DNA of 31,993 bases from DAINPP01 sp036743375 (GTDB taxonomy: Bacteria > Thermotogota > Thermotogae > MWEM01): NCBI GenBank assembly GCA_036743375.1, contig DAINPP010000036.1, positions 1 to 31,993 on the forward strand, given 5' to 3'. Shown here in pieces: positions 8,804 through 17,800 of the stretch. Every line of letters starts with the position of its first letter. Within the stretch, counting starts at the first letter, position 1. A program made the position numbers and the translations under genes. The notes below the pieces were generated by a model. That model was not told the origin of the DNA. It ran no database searches and worked only from the letters and a program-made list of their open reading frames with translations.

Positions 8804-9532
8804 TTAAGGAATCTGCTTTTTAACCCATTTACCTTTGTCAAAAACATCGAGATATCTGAATCCGATTGCCTTAAGTCTTTCAAGCCCTTCCGAGATGTAT
8901 TTCCCAACGTTTCGCGCAACATGTGCATCCGAGCCGACGGTGATTATTTCTCCACCGCAATCATGATAAAACTTGACGATGTCCCAGTCCGGATTTGGAT
9001 CTCCGTACATATCGATGGCGCTCATGTTGACTTCGATCCCCTTTCCATTTTCCTTCAACAGTTCAAAGAGTCTTTCGAGTTCCGGATAGAGCTCCCGATC
9101 GAATTTTCTGTTTGAGGGATCGTATCGTCTCGGCAGATCAAGATGCCCCAGAACGTTATACCCTTCTATGCGCGATGCGATCTCGTACAGTTCTCTGAGA
9201 TACTTTCCATAATTGATCTTCCCGTCCACGATGTCAAATTCATCGTGATAGGACAGGATGGCAAAATCGAAGTCATTCAGATCCGTCGTCCTTTCGGTAA
9301 CCCCGTCCCAACTGTACTCGATCCCGGTGGGAAGTCCGAATTCCCGCATGGTCTGCCGACAGACCGTTCTGTCCTTACAGGTGTCTTTCAAAGCAAAAGG
9401 CGTCTGCATGTCATCTACATGATCGGTGATGATAAAATATTCGATGTTCATGTCTCTTGCCCTCGCGATGATGTCTTCAATCCGTGATTCCGAATCACCC
9501 GAAAAATACGAGTGAATGTGATAATCCTGCAT
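8804..9532 (-). CDS. PHP-domain phosphatase, histidinol-phosphatase-like
   Basis: 242 residues, a complete PHP (polymerase and histidinol phosphatase) metal-dependent fold. Metal-binding residues visible in order: H5 and H7 (HIH), D13, H38 (TDH), E72 (GIEYS), H96, H130 (GHLD), and D202 with H204 (GSDAH). These fit a trinuclear metal site. The sequence is closest in pattern to HisK-type histidinol-phosphate phosphatases but is 20-40 residues shorter, and no other histidine-synthesis gene is nearby. It could equally be a phosphoesterase acting on another phosphorylated small molecule. Its ATG follows GAGGG and begins two bases after the hflX stop, so the two genes are co-transcribed and probably translationally coupled. 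Confidence 0.88.
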   Translation of the reverse strand: MQDYHIHSYFSGDSESRIEDIIARARDMNIEYFIITDHVDDMQTPFALKDTCKDRTVCRQTMREFGLPTGIEYSWDGVTERTTDLNDFDFAILSYHDEFDIVDGKINYGKYLRELYEIASRIEGYNVLGHLDLPRRYDPSNRKFDRELYPELERLFELLKENGKGIEVNMSAIDMYGDPNPDWDIVKFYHDCGGEIITVGSDAHVARNVGKYISEGLERLKAIGFRYLDVFDKGKWVKKQIP

Positions 9533-9534
9533 GT

Positions 9535-10635
9535 TTAACCCTCTTTCCCTATTTTATTTTTTAACGTGTCAAGCACCCTCATTTTCAGTATATCCGTCCC
9601 GTCTTTCGACAGAGCCGAGATAAATACGTAGTCCGGATGTGCCGCCTTCAACAGTTCCAATTCCTCTTCCGGTATTCTGTCGATCTTGTTCAACACGACA
9701 AGTCTCGGTATCCCGTCCGCATTGATCTCCTTCAACACCTTCTCGCTGGCCTTCTTCTTATCGTCCCAGTTTTTATCACTGCCGTCTATAACGTGAACGA
9801 TAAGATCACTGTAGACAGTCTCTTCGAGTGTTGCCTTAAAGGATTCCACGATCGTATGCGGCAGTTTTCTGATGAATCCCACCGTATCGTTGAAGACGAC
9901 CTCATAATTCAGACCGAGAAAGACCTTTCTGGAGACGGGACTCAGTGTTGCAAACAGTTCATCCCTCGGTTCCAGCTCTTCATCTTTTGAAAGGGCCTTT
10001 AAGAGCGTCGTCTTTCCCGAATTGGTATAGCCTATGATCGATACGGTAAATATCCTCTGATTGATTCGCCTCTGCCGCTGTGTTCTTCGCTGTTTTTCCA
10101 TGACCTTCAGCTTTTCCTTAAGAAGGGTGATGCGCTGACGGATACGCCTTCTCTGAACTTCGAGTTGCGTCTCTCCGGGGCCCCTTGTCCCGATTCCACC
10201 ACCGAGTCTGGAAAGTTCCTTTCCCATTCCGACGATTCTCGGAAGCAAGTATTCAAGCTGTGCCAGCTCAACCTGCAGTTTTCCCTCTCTCGTCTGCGCA
10301 TGAAGCGCAAAGATATCGAGAATCAACTGAGTCCGGTCAACCACCCGACAGTCAAGATACTCTTCTATATTTCTGAGTTGTGTCGGTGTCAGACTATTAT
10401 CGAATACCACCACGTCTATATTCAGCTCATTTATCCTTGTGTTGATTTCCTCCAGCTTGCCTTTTCCGATAAGAGTCGAAGATTTCAATCCGGGAAGAAA
10501 CTGCCAGGCCGTTTCTATCACTTCACCGCCGGCAGTATTCACAAGACCTTCCAGCTCTCCGAGGCTCTCTTCCATTTCTAAAACGCTGTCACCCTTCACA
10601 CCACCGGCAACGAGAAATACTCTTTCCAAAATCAC
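9535..10635 (-). CDS. hflX: Ribosome-associated GTPase HflX
   Basis: 366 residues. The N-terminal HflX domain (about 1-190) includes the GKGK segment (57-60) and the diagnostic GGGIGTRGPGETQLE stretch (145-159). It is followed by a coiled coil and a TRAFAC-class G domain: G1 GYTNSGKT (202-209), G2 LFATLSP (227-233), G3 DTVG (250-253), G4 NKID (316-319) and G5 SAL (340-342). HflX binds the 50S subunit and splits stalled or hibernating ribosomes under stress. The C-terminal extra domain found in E. coli HflX is short or absent here, as in many bacteria. Translation starts at GTG, four bases after AAGGAG. A strong promoter lies at 10669-10698. First gene of an operon with the PHP phosphatase. 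Confidence 0.96.
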   Translation of the reverse strand: MILERVFLVAGGVKGDSVLEMEESLGELEGLVNTAGGEVIETAWQFLPGLKSSTLIGKGKLEEINTRINELNIDVVVFDNSLTPTQLRNIEEYLDCRVVDRTQLILDIFALHAQTREGKLQVELAQLEYLLPRIVGMGKELSRLGGGIGTRGPGETQLEVQRRRIRQRITLLKEKLKVMEKQRRTQRQRRINQRIFTVSIIGYTNSGKTTLLKALSKDEELEPRDELFATLSPVSRKVFLGLNYEVVFNDTVGFIRKLPHTIVESFKATLEETVYSDLIVHVIDGSDKNWDDKKKASEKVLKEINADGIPRLVVLNKIDRIPEEELELLKAAHPDYVFISALSKDGTDILKMRVLDTLKNKIGKEG

Positions 10636-10668
10636 TCAACTCCTTTTCTCAACGTTATTATTTCAGAT

Positions 10669-10698
10669 AGAATATCATCCGGTTTATAGAAATGTCAA
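10669..10698 (-). promoter_or_regulatory. Promoter of the hflX operon
   Basis: On the minus strand, a perfect -35 TTGACA (10693-10698) is separated by 18 bases from TATTCT (10669-10674), giving a leader of about 25-30 nt before the GTG start. Confidence 0.75.
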
Positions 10699-10728
10699 GA
10701 TAGTTTTTTCTTTATAATTGGAATATAG

Positions 10729-10734
10729 TATAAT
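10729..10734 (+). promoter_or_regulatory. -10 element for the Eis-like acetyltransferase gene
   Basis: A consensus TATAAT lies 36 bases upstream of the ATG at 10771. The -35 region is a T-run (10703-10709) with weak similarity to TTGACA. A ribosome site AAAGGAGG precedes the ATG. Confidence 0.45.
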
Positions 10735-10770
10735 AGTTCATAAAGCGTACGGCCATCAAAGGAGGATTAT

Positions 10771-12030
10771 ATGACTTATCATTTCAGAAAGATCAGACAG
10801 AATGAAGTTATAGACTATATCAAGCTAAAGGGAAGGGTATATCCGAGATTCGTGACCCCCGAGAAGGATATGGGGAATGCGGTAAGAACATATATGAGAA
10901 TGCTGGATGACGACAAGGTCTTCCCGATAGGGGCCTTCAACGAAGATGGCCGGCTTGTCGGAAGAATCCTGATCTTTGATTATCTCATGAATTTCCGCGG
11001 AAGGGAAATCCGTATGGGGGGGATTGGCGGGGTTGGAATAGACCTGCCCAATAAAAAACAGCATATCTGTCGCGATATGCTTAAGTTCAGTCTGAATTTT
11101 CTTCAGGATATTGGAATCACCTGTTCGGGTCTGCATCCTTTCAGGCCTGATTTTTACAAGAATATGGGGTATGGGACACTGACGCCTTTTTACAGGTATC
11201 ACATCGACACAACACGACTCAAAAGATACGATGAAGCCGTTGAGGTCACATGGCTTGAGGATAACGAACAGGACATCACAGACATGACTACCTGTTTCAA
11301 CGAATACTATAAGAAAACAAACGGAGAGATCAAACGAAGGGCAGCCTGGTCTATCGTGCAGGTTCAGAACGAAAAGAATTTTGTTGTCGGCTACAGAAAG
11401 GACGGGGTATTGAAGGCTTATGCCATCTGCAGCCCGATAGAAACCGGCCGGGATAATTTCATGCAGTATGACTTGAACGTTGACGAATTCATCTCACTCA
11501 GTCTCGAAGGGACGAAAGCCATTCTCGGATTCCTGAGAAATCAAGCCGACCAGTTCGACAACGTCGTTCTCTACACTCAGGATGAAACGTTCTATCATCT
11601 CTTTGATAATCCGGGTGATGTCAGACGCAGTATCCTGCCTCATGCCAATCACAGCTTCGCGACGGCCAGTACCGGTCTGATGTTCCGGGTCCTGAATCCG
11701 AAAGACTTCGTCGCAGCGTATTCACAGATGCGAGAGATCAAAGGGGAGGCCATCACCTGTACCTTTGAGATTGATGAGCCATTCCTCGATCTGAATGAGA
11801 CCACCCTCAACCTAAAAATCACCGAAGAAGACTTCTGTCTCTCTGAATCCGAGAGCGATCTGACGGTTAAACTGTCGATGGCGGAATTCTCAGCCATGAT
11901 ATTCGGTTCAGTCTCCCTTGAAAGTCTTGCAAGATACGGCCTTGCAACCTATTCCGATTATAAACTGATGAAAAAGTGTTCGGCCTTTCTGATGAACTGT
12001 GAAAAACCCAAGTATCACGCAAAATTCTGA
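10771..12030 (+). CDS. Eis-like GNAT acetyltransferase with SCP2-type C-terminal domain
   Basis: 419 residues, close to the usual length of the Eis family: an N-terminal GNAT fold, a second GNAT-like domain, and a C-terminal sterol-carrier-protein-like domain (about 300-419, with FGSVSLESLARYGLA). The family marker LHPFRPDFYKNMGYG (121-135) is clear. Eis enzymes acetylate amines on diverse substrates, including aminoglycosides, and use the free C-terminal carboxylate as a base; this protein likewise ends in Phe. Odd: the acetyl-CoA-binding motif A, normally Q/R-x-x-G-x-G/A, reads K-K-Q-H-I-C (95-100), without the glycines. Either the cofactor loop is unusual or activity is altered. Stands alone, with its own promoter and a downstream hairpin. 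Substrate unknown. Confidence 0.85.
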   Translation: MTYHFRKIRQNEVIDYIKLKGRVYPRFVTPEKDMGNAVRTYMRMLDDDKVFPIGAFNEDGRLVGRILIFDYLMNFRGREIRMGGIGGVGIDLPNKKQHICRDMLKFSLNFLQDIGITCSGLHPFRPDFYKNMGYGTLTPFYRYHIDTTRLKRYDEAVEVTWLEDNEQDITDMTTCFNEYYKKTNGEIKRRAAWSIVQVQNEKNFVVGYRKDGVLKAYAICSPIETGRDNFMQYDLNVDEFISLSLEGTKAILGFLRNQADQFDNVVLYTQDETFYHLFDNPGDVRRSILPHANHSFATASTGLMFRVLNPKDFVAAYSQMREIKGEAITCTFEIDEPFLDLNETTLNLKITEEDFCLSESESDLTVKLSMAEFSAMIFGSVSLESLARYGLATYSDYKLMKKCSAFLMNCEKPKYHAKF

Positions 12031-12047
12031 TAAAACAGACTCTATAC

Positions 12048-12093
12048 AACGGACTACGGGGCTTCAGAAACTTCTGAGGCCCCGTAGTCCGTT
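12048..12093. terminator. Long hairpin between convergent acetyltransferase and cinA genes
   Basis: A perfect 15-bp outer stem (12048-12062 with 12079-12093, GGACTACGGGGC core) continues into an inner stem CTTCAGAA/TTCTGAGG with a loop of about two bases. It sits exactly between two converging genes and must be very stable. Neither strand has a real T-tract after it, so it may act as a 3'-end stabiliser or Rho-assisted site rather than a classic intrinsic terminator. Confidence 0.65.
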
Positions 12094-12097
12094 ATGA

Positions 12098-13339
12098 TCA
12101 TTCACCGAAGTGATCTCTCACACATTCGATGATCATCTTCAACGCCGCTTTCACCGTTCTCGTCCTGACCTTATCCCGGTTTCCCCTGAAGAAAAACTTC
12201 TGGACGGTGGTTTCTCCCCTGAAGGCAACGGCTATGTAGACCGTGCCAACCGGCTTTTCATCCGTTCCGCCATCCGGACCGGCGATCCCCGTCGTAGAAA
12301 TACCTATGTCCGTCCCCACAGCCTCCGCGGCACCGAGTGCCATCTGAAGCGCACATTCTTCGCTCACGGCACCAGAGCTCTGCAGAATAGTCTCTGAGAC
12401 ATTCAGACGTTTCATCTTTTCTTCATTGGAGTAGGTTACAAAGCCCCCCAAAAAGGTCCGGGAAGCCCCTGGGGAATCAACTATCGCAGCGGCCAATCTT
12501 CCGCCGGAGCAGGATTCTGCCGTTGCAACACTAAGTCCATGCCTGATCAGTAACTCAACACACTTAGATTCGATGGTATCCGAATCGGTTCCGTAGATAT
12601 GCCCGCCAAGTCTCGTTCGAATTTCCTTCTCTACGGGTTCTATCATCCTCTCCGCCTCGGTCTCATCGTCAGCGGAAGCCGTTATTCGCAGCTTCACTTC
12701 CCCTTCACCCGCATAAGGGGCTATCGTGGGATTGGTCTGATTGTCTATGAGATCCGCAATGATCTCTACGACGGTACTCTCCCCCATCCCGAATATCTTC
12801 AGCTCCCTGGAATGATAAACTCCCTCCTGAAACCGTTTCAGATAATCCTTCACCAGTTCAAACATCGGCTTCATCTCATTCGGAGGTCCGGGAAGGACAA
12901 CGATTCTCTTCCCATCCTTTTCCAGGATGGCTCCCGGTGCGGTTCCGTTGTTGTTCTCAAGAACAACGGCCGTTTCGGGAAAGAGGGCCTGTTTTTTATT
13001 CCTTTCCGTTACTTTCAGATCCATTCCCTTGAAGTACATCATGATCCTGTCCAGAGAAGGTTGATGGAGGACGAGTTCCTGACCAAAAAATTCACAAGCC
13101 GTTTCCTTTGTCAGATCGTCCTGTGTCGGTCCAAGTCCACCGGTTGTGATCACGAGATCACATTCTTCAAAGGCCGCCGACAGAGCCTTTTTCAACCTTT
13201 TCACATTGTCTCCCACAACTGTCTGACGGTAAAGGCCGATCCCGAGCTTTGAGAGTTCCTGACCGATATAGGCCGCATTCGTATTGACGGTTGACCCGAG
13301 TAACAATTCTGTCCCCACTGCTATAATTTCAGCTTTCAT
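12098..13339 (-). CDS. cinA: CinA: nicotinamide-nucleotide amidohydrolase with MoCF-like N-domain
   Basis: 413 residues from the ATG at 13339, the normal CinA length. An in-frame ATG at 13375 would lie inside a hairpin and lacks a ribosome site, whereas AAGGA stands eight bases before 13339. The N-terminal MoCF/COG1058 domain has VGTELLLG near the start and TTGGLGPTQDDLTKE; in characterised CinA proteins this part has ADP-ribose pyrophosphatase activity. The C-terminal PncC domain (about 255-413) begins with ATAESCSGG and includes the Y-S-N-E-E-K segment and GIAGPDGGTDEKPVG. PncC deamidates NMN to nicotinate mononucleotide, recycling the pyridine ring. The old competence/damage name does not imply a role in DNA uptake here. 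Monocistronic, converging with the acetyltransferase. Confidence 0.95.
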   Translation of the reverse strand: MKAEIIAVGTELLLGSTVNTNAAYIGQELSKLGIGLYRQTVVGDNVKRLKKALSAAFEECDLVITTGGLGPTQDDLTKETACEFFGQELVLHQPSLDRIMMYFKGMDLKVTERNKKQALFPETAVVLENNNGTAPGAILEKDGKRIVVLPGPPNEMKPMFELVKDYLKRFQEGVYHSRELKIFGMGESTVVEIIADLIDNQTNPTIAPYAGEGEVKLRITASADDETEAERMIEPVEKEIRTRLGGHIYGTDSDTIESKCVELLIRHGLSVATAESCSGGRLAAAIVDSPGASRTFLGGFVTYSNEEKMKRLNVSETILQSSGAVSEECALQMALGAAEAVGTDIGISTTGIAGPDGGTDEKPVGTVYIAVAFRGETTVQKFFFRGNRDKVRTRTVKAALKMIIECVRDHFGE

Positions 13340-13360
13340 CTTATCATTCCTTTTTATTTT

Positions 13361-13388
13361 GCAGGGGCAATTCACGAATTGCCCCTGC
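13361..13388. repeat. Perfect palindrome in the cinA leader, REP-like
   Basis: GCAGGGGCAATT (13361-13372) and AATTGCCCCTGC (13377-13388) flank a 4-base loop CACG. On the minus strand the hairpin lies about 20 bases before the cinA start and ends 10 bases before its AAGGA. Palindromes with a GGGGCAATT core recur in intergenic DNA of various bacteria, so this may be a dispersed element rather than a cinA regulator. Confidence 0.7.
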
Positions 13389-13424
13389 AGTTTCTTCTAT
13401 CCAATATACAACCCCTTAATTTTT

Positions 13425-13454
13425 TTGTCAAGCAATCAACAAACTCCATATAAC
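13425..13454 (+). promoter_or_regulatory. Promoter of purB-purL
   Basis: TTGTCA (13425-13430), an 18-base spacer, then TATAAC (13449-13454), each matching consensus at five of six positions. The leader to the purB ATG is about 60 nt, AT-rich, with no visible purine riboswitch fold. Confidence 0.55.
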
Positions 13455-13523
13455 TTAATTTCCATCCTATTTATGATATTATTTATTGACATTTTGAAAC
13501 GTTAAAAAACCGGGAGGATGTGT

Positions 13524-14828
13524 ATGATTGAACGATACTCACTGTCCCCAATGAAAGAGCTTTGGGGACTTGAAGCACAGTATGAAAGATGGCTTGAAGT
13601 GGAACTTGCCGTTGTAAAGACCTTTGAAGAAAGGGGCATGGCACCCGAGGGAACCTACGACAAGTTGAGGGAAACGGCAGAGATAGATGTCGACAAGATT
13701 CTTGAGATCGAAGAGGTTACGAGACACGATGTAATCGCATTCATCAAGGGGATCACGGAGAACATGGGGGATGAGGCGAGATATTTCCACATGGGAATGA
13801 CTTCATCAGATGTTGTTGACACGGCATGGTCACTCGGCATGAAAGAGGCAATGGAAATGATCATTGCAAGACTCGATGAATTTATAGACGTGCTCAAAAA
13901 GGGGGCATTGAAGTACAAGCAGACCGTCACACTCGGAAGAACTCACGGAATCCACGCGGAACCCACCTCGTTCGGTCTTAAATGGCTCTCCTGGTTGAGT
14001 GAAGCTCAGAGAAGCAAGACAAGACTCGAAAAGGCATTACATGAGATCTCACAGGGAAAGATCAGCGGTGCGGTTGGAAACTACGCCAACATCTCTCCGG
14101 AGGTAGAAAAAGAGGCGCTTGAAAAGATAGGACTCAGGGCCTGTGAATGTTCCACGCAGGTTGTTCCGCGAGACGTTCACTCGGAATATCTTTTTGCACT
14201 CGCACTGATGGGGGCACTGATCGAAAGGATCTCCATAGAAGTCAGACATCTTCAGAAATCGGAAGTTCAGGAGGCACAGGAACCTTTCAGAAAAGGTCAG
14301 AGAGGCTCATCCGCCATGCCGCACAAAAAGAATCCCATCATCAGCGAGAGACTCTGCGGAATGGCAAGACTCCTCAGAAGTAATGCGGATGCCTCCGTAG
14401 AAAACATCGCTCTCTGGCATGAGAGAGACATCTCCCATTCATCTATCGAAAGGGTAATCATCCCGGATTCCTGCATGATCGCCTATTATATGCTGGATAA
14501 AATCATCTGGATGATGGACAACCTCGTCGTAAACGAGGATCAGATGCTCATTACCTTTGAACGCTCTTTTCATCTCGTCTACTCGCAGAAAGTCATGCTG
14601 GCGCTCATCGGTAAGGGGATGAGCAGGGAAGAGGCGTACAAAATGGTTCAGCGAGAGGCCTTGGACTGTTGGAATTTCAAGTCGGATTTCAAGGATGCCG
14701 TCATGAACAATTCGGAGATCAGGGAATATCTCGATGATGAGGAGATCAACACCATCTTTAACCCCGACGGTTATCTCAAGAATGTCGATGAAATCTACAA
14801 GAGGTTTGATTCCGGAGAACTGAAATGA
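13524..14828 (+). CDS. purB: Adenylosuccinate lyase
   Basis: 434 residues from the ATG at 13524, which lies six bases after GGGAGG; an ATG at 13518 overlaps that site and is rejected. N-terminus IERYSLSPM is typical of PurB. Visible family motifs: TSSDVVDT (near residue 90), the catalytic histidine region GRTHGIHAEPT, and the fumarase/aspartase-superfamily signature GSSAMPHKKNP with the catalytic serine on its mobile loop. The enzyme releases fumarate twice in purine synthesis, forming AICAR from SAICAR and AMP from adenylosuccinate. First gene of an operon; its stop overlaps the purL start as ATGA. Confidence 0.97.
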   Translation: MIERYSLSPMKELWGLEAQYERWLEVELAVVKTFEERGMAPEGTYDKLRETAEIDVDKILEIEEVTRHDVIAFIKGITENMGDEARYFHMGMTSSDVVDTAWSLGMKEAMEMIIARLDEFIDVLKKGALKYKQTVTLGRTHGIHAEPTSFGLKWLSWLSEAQRSKTRLEKALHEISQGKISGAVGNYANISPEVEKEALEKIGLRACECSTQVVPRDVHSEYLFALALMGALIERISIEVRHLQKSEVQEAQEPFRKGQRGSSAMPHKKNPIISERLCGMARLLRSNADASVENIALWHERDISHSSIERVIIPDSCMIAYYMLDKIIWMMDNLVVNEDQMLITFERSFHLVYSQKVMLALIGKGMSREEAYKMVQREALDCWNFKSDFKDAVMNNSEIREYLDDEEINTIFNPDGYLKNVDEIYKRFDSGELK

Positions 14829-17800
14829 GCGGGATATTCAGGGTTTATGTGCAGAAAAAGGACGGTTTTGCCGTTGAAGCGGCCCATCTCCTTGAAGATC
14901 TCAAAACCAATCTCGGCTTGGTAACACTCGATTCACTCTCTATTCTGAACAGATACGATCTGACAGGCATCAAAGAAGAGGATGTGAGGAAGGTTACGGA
15001 TCTCATTCTTTCGGATCCGGTGGTGGATGATGTCCACTATGAGACCTATGATTTCACCAACTACGATTTTCACTTTGGTTCACAGTATCTTCCGGGCCAA
15101 TTTGACCAGCGCGCCGATTCGACGGAACAGTGTATCAAGATCATCCTCAACGATTCCAACCCGATTGTAAGATCCGCACACATCTACTGCTTTAAGGGAA
15201 CACTCACCGAAAGAGAAATGGAAAAGATTCAGAAATACATCATAAATCCGGTCGATTCAAGACCGGCGACGATGGAAATTCCGGAGACACTGGAACTCAG
15301 GACGGAAATTCCGCAGGAAGTGGAATTCCTGAAGGGTTTCACCGAATTTTCAGAAGACGCGATTAAAAAATTTCATCTGGAACATTCACTGGCCATGTCC
15401 GTTGAGGATCTGCTCTTCTGTCAGGAATACTTCAGAAAGGAAAACAGGGACCCCAGTATCACGGAAATCAGGGTCATCGACACTTACTGGTCAGATCATT
15501 GCCGACACACGACGTTCTCCACCAGGCTGACGGATGTGGAATTTGAAGAAACAAGATATGGAAAATTCATGGGGGAAGTCTTTGAAGACTTCAAAAGGGA
15601 CTTTACCGGTTATTACCCGAACGGCAGGGATCTCACCCTCATGGATATGGCTACCCTGAGAACCAAGATAGAACTCAGAGACGGTAATCTCGACGATATG
15701 ATCGTTTCCGATGAGATCAACGCCTGTACGATAGAAGTGGATGTTCAAACATCTAAGGGAACGATACCGTATAATCTCCTCTTCAAAAACGAGACGCACA
15801 ATCATCCAACGGAGATAGAACCGTTTGGCGGAGCCGCGACCTGTCTCGGCGGCGCCATCAGAGATCCGCTTTCCGGAAGGGCCTACGTTTATCAGTCCAT
15901 GAGGATCACAGGAAGTGCCGATCCGAGACAGAAGGTAGAGGATACCATTTCCGGAAAACTTCCTCAGAGGAAGATCACCACACAGGCCGCACAGGGATTC
16001 AGTGCCTATGGCAATCAGATCGGACTCGCTACCGGCCAGGTAAAAGAATATTATAACAAGGGGTATACGGCCAAGCGAATGGAATGTGGAGCCGTTATCG
16101 GGGCCGTTCCGTCCGAAAATGTCAAACGTGAAAATCCCGCAGCCGGAGATATCGTTCTGCTTATAGGCGGTGCAACGGGAAGAGACGGTTGCGGCGGCGC
16201 AACGGGTTCCTCAAAGAGTCATGACTCCTCCTCGCTTGAACAATGCGGAGCCGAAGTACAGAAGGGAAATCCGCCAACCGAAAGAAAACTTCAGAGACTC
16301 TTCAGAAACCCCGAAATCTCAAAACGGATAAAAAAATGTAATGATTTTGGAGCGGGAGGTGTTTCGGTTGCCATCGGCGAACTCGCCGACGGGTTAGAAA
16401 TCAATCTCAACACCGTCCCAAAGAAATATATGGGACTAGACGGAACGGAACTCGCCATCTCGGAATCACAGGAAAGGATGGCTGTGGTCATCGATCCGAA
16501 AGATCACGAGATCTTCAGACAGATCAGTGCCGAAGAAAATCTTGACTGCACGCTCGTTGCAACGGTTACGGATAAAGGCAGACTTCAGATGGAATGGAAT
16601 CATCTGAAGATCGTAGACCTTTCAAGAGAATTTCTCGATACAAACGGAGTCCGACAGGAACAGAGCGTAGAGGTAGAATCACCCGAAGCCCTTCGATCAT
16701 TCTTCAACCCGAAGAGCTCTATGGACATCATGTTTGAGCTGGAAAAGCAGCTCGGAGATCTCAATCTCTGTTCACAGAAAGGCCTCGGGGAGAGATTTGA
16801 CAGTACCATTGGAACGGGAACCGTTTTATTCCCGTTTGCCGGGCATCTTCAGAAGACACCGGCTGACGTCATGGCTGCAACAATTCCCGTTCAGGACAGC
16901 GAGGCAGACATAAAGACAGTCAGTCTGATGGCACACGGATTTGATCCTGAAATATCGAGCTGGAGTCCATTCCATGGCGCGGTTTACGCAATTCTCCATT
17001 CCTGTTCCAAGCTCGTGGCGGCTGGAGCCGACTTGAAACAGATCAGACTCAGCCTTCAGGAATTCTTTGAAAGCCTGAGAAAAGATCCGGTGAGATGGGG
17101 CAGGCCCTTCTCCGCATTGCTTGGTGCCTACTGGATCCAGAAGGCGTTGAATTATCCGGCAATCGGCGGAAAGGACAGCATGTCCGGCAGCTTCAACGAT
17201 ATTGATGTCCCGCCGACACTGATCAGCTTTGCCGTTGGTATAACAGATATCGGAACAGTCTGCTCAAATGAACTCAAAGCGGCCGGTCATACACTCGTCT
17301 ATATCAAAAATGAGACCGATATGAACGACATGCCCGTCGTCTCATCGTTAAAGAATAACTTTGAGACCGTTCATGCCCTCATAAAGGACGGAAAGGTCTG
17401 TTCCTGTTCCACGACGGATAAAAACGGATTACTGCCGCTTCTCACCATCAACGCTTTCGGTAACAGAATCGGTTTTGAAATCAGCGAAGATGTCAGCGAC
17501 GAACTCTTCCGCACCGTACCCGGTTCGTTCATCGTGGAATGTTCAAAAGACACAGCAGCCGTATTAAGCGCGAAGGGTGCAATCATCATCGGTACGACAA
17601 ATGATGAGGAAAAGGTCAAATACATGGATGAGGCGAAACTGATTGAAGAGCTGGAGATGGTCTGGGAGATGCCGCTTGAGGAGATATTCCCTCTGACCGA
17701 GGAAAGTGATGAAGACCGGTCACATCAGATCCTCATCCATTCAGAACAGAGGAAAGTCGGAAAATGTAACCTCTCCACTGGAAAGAAACCAAAGGTCTTT

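Noticed and set aside
8804..9532. DNA polymerase X/III PHP domain
   Set aside because: The protein is a free-standing 242-residue PHP domain with no polymerase part.
13486..13491. Perfect TTGACA just before purB as a -35 box
   Set aside because: No -10-like sequence at 15-19 bases downstream, where the ribosome site already lies; the promoter at 13425-13454 is better.
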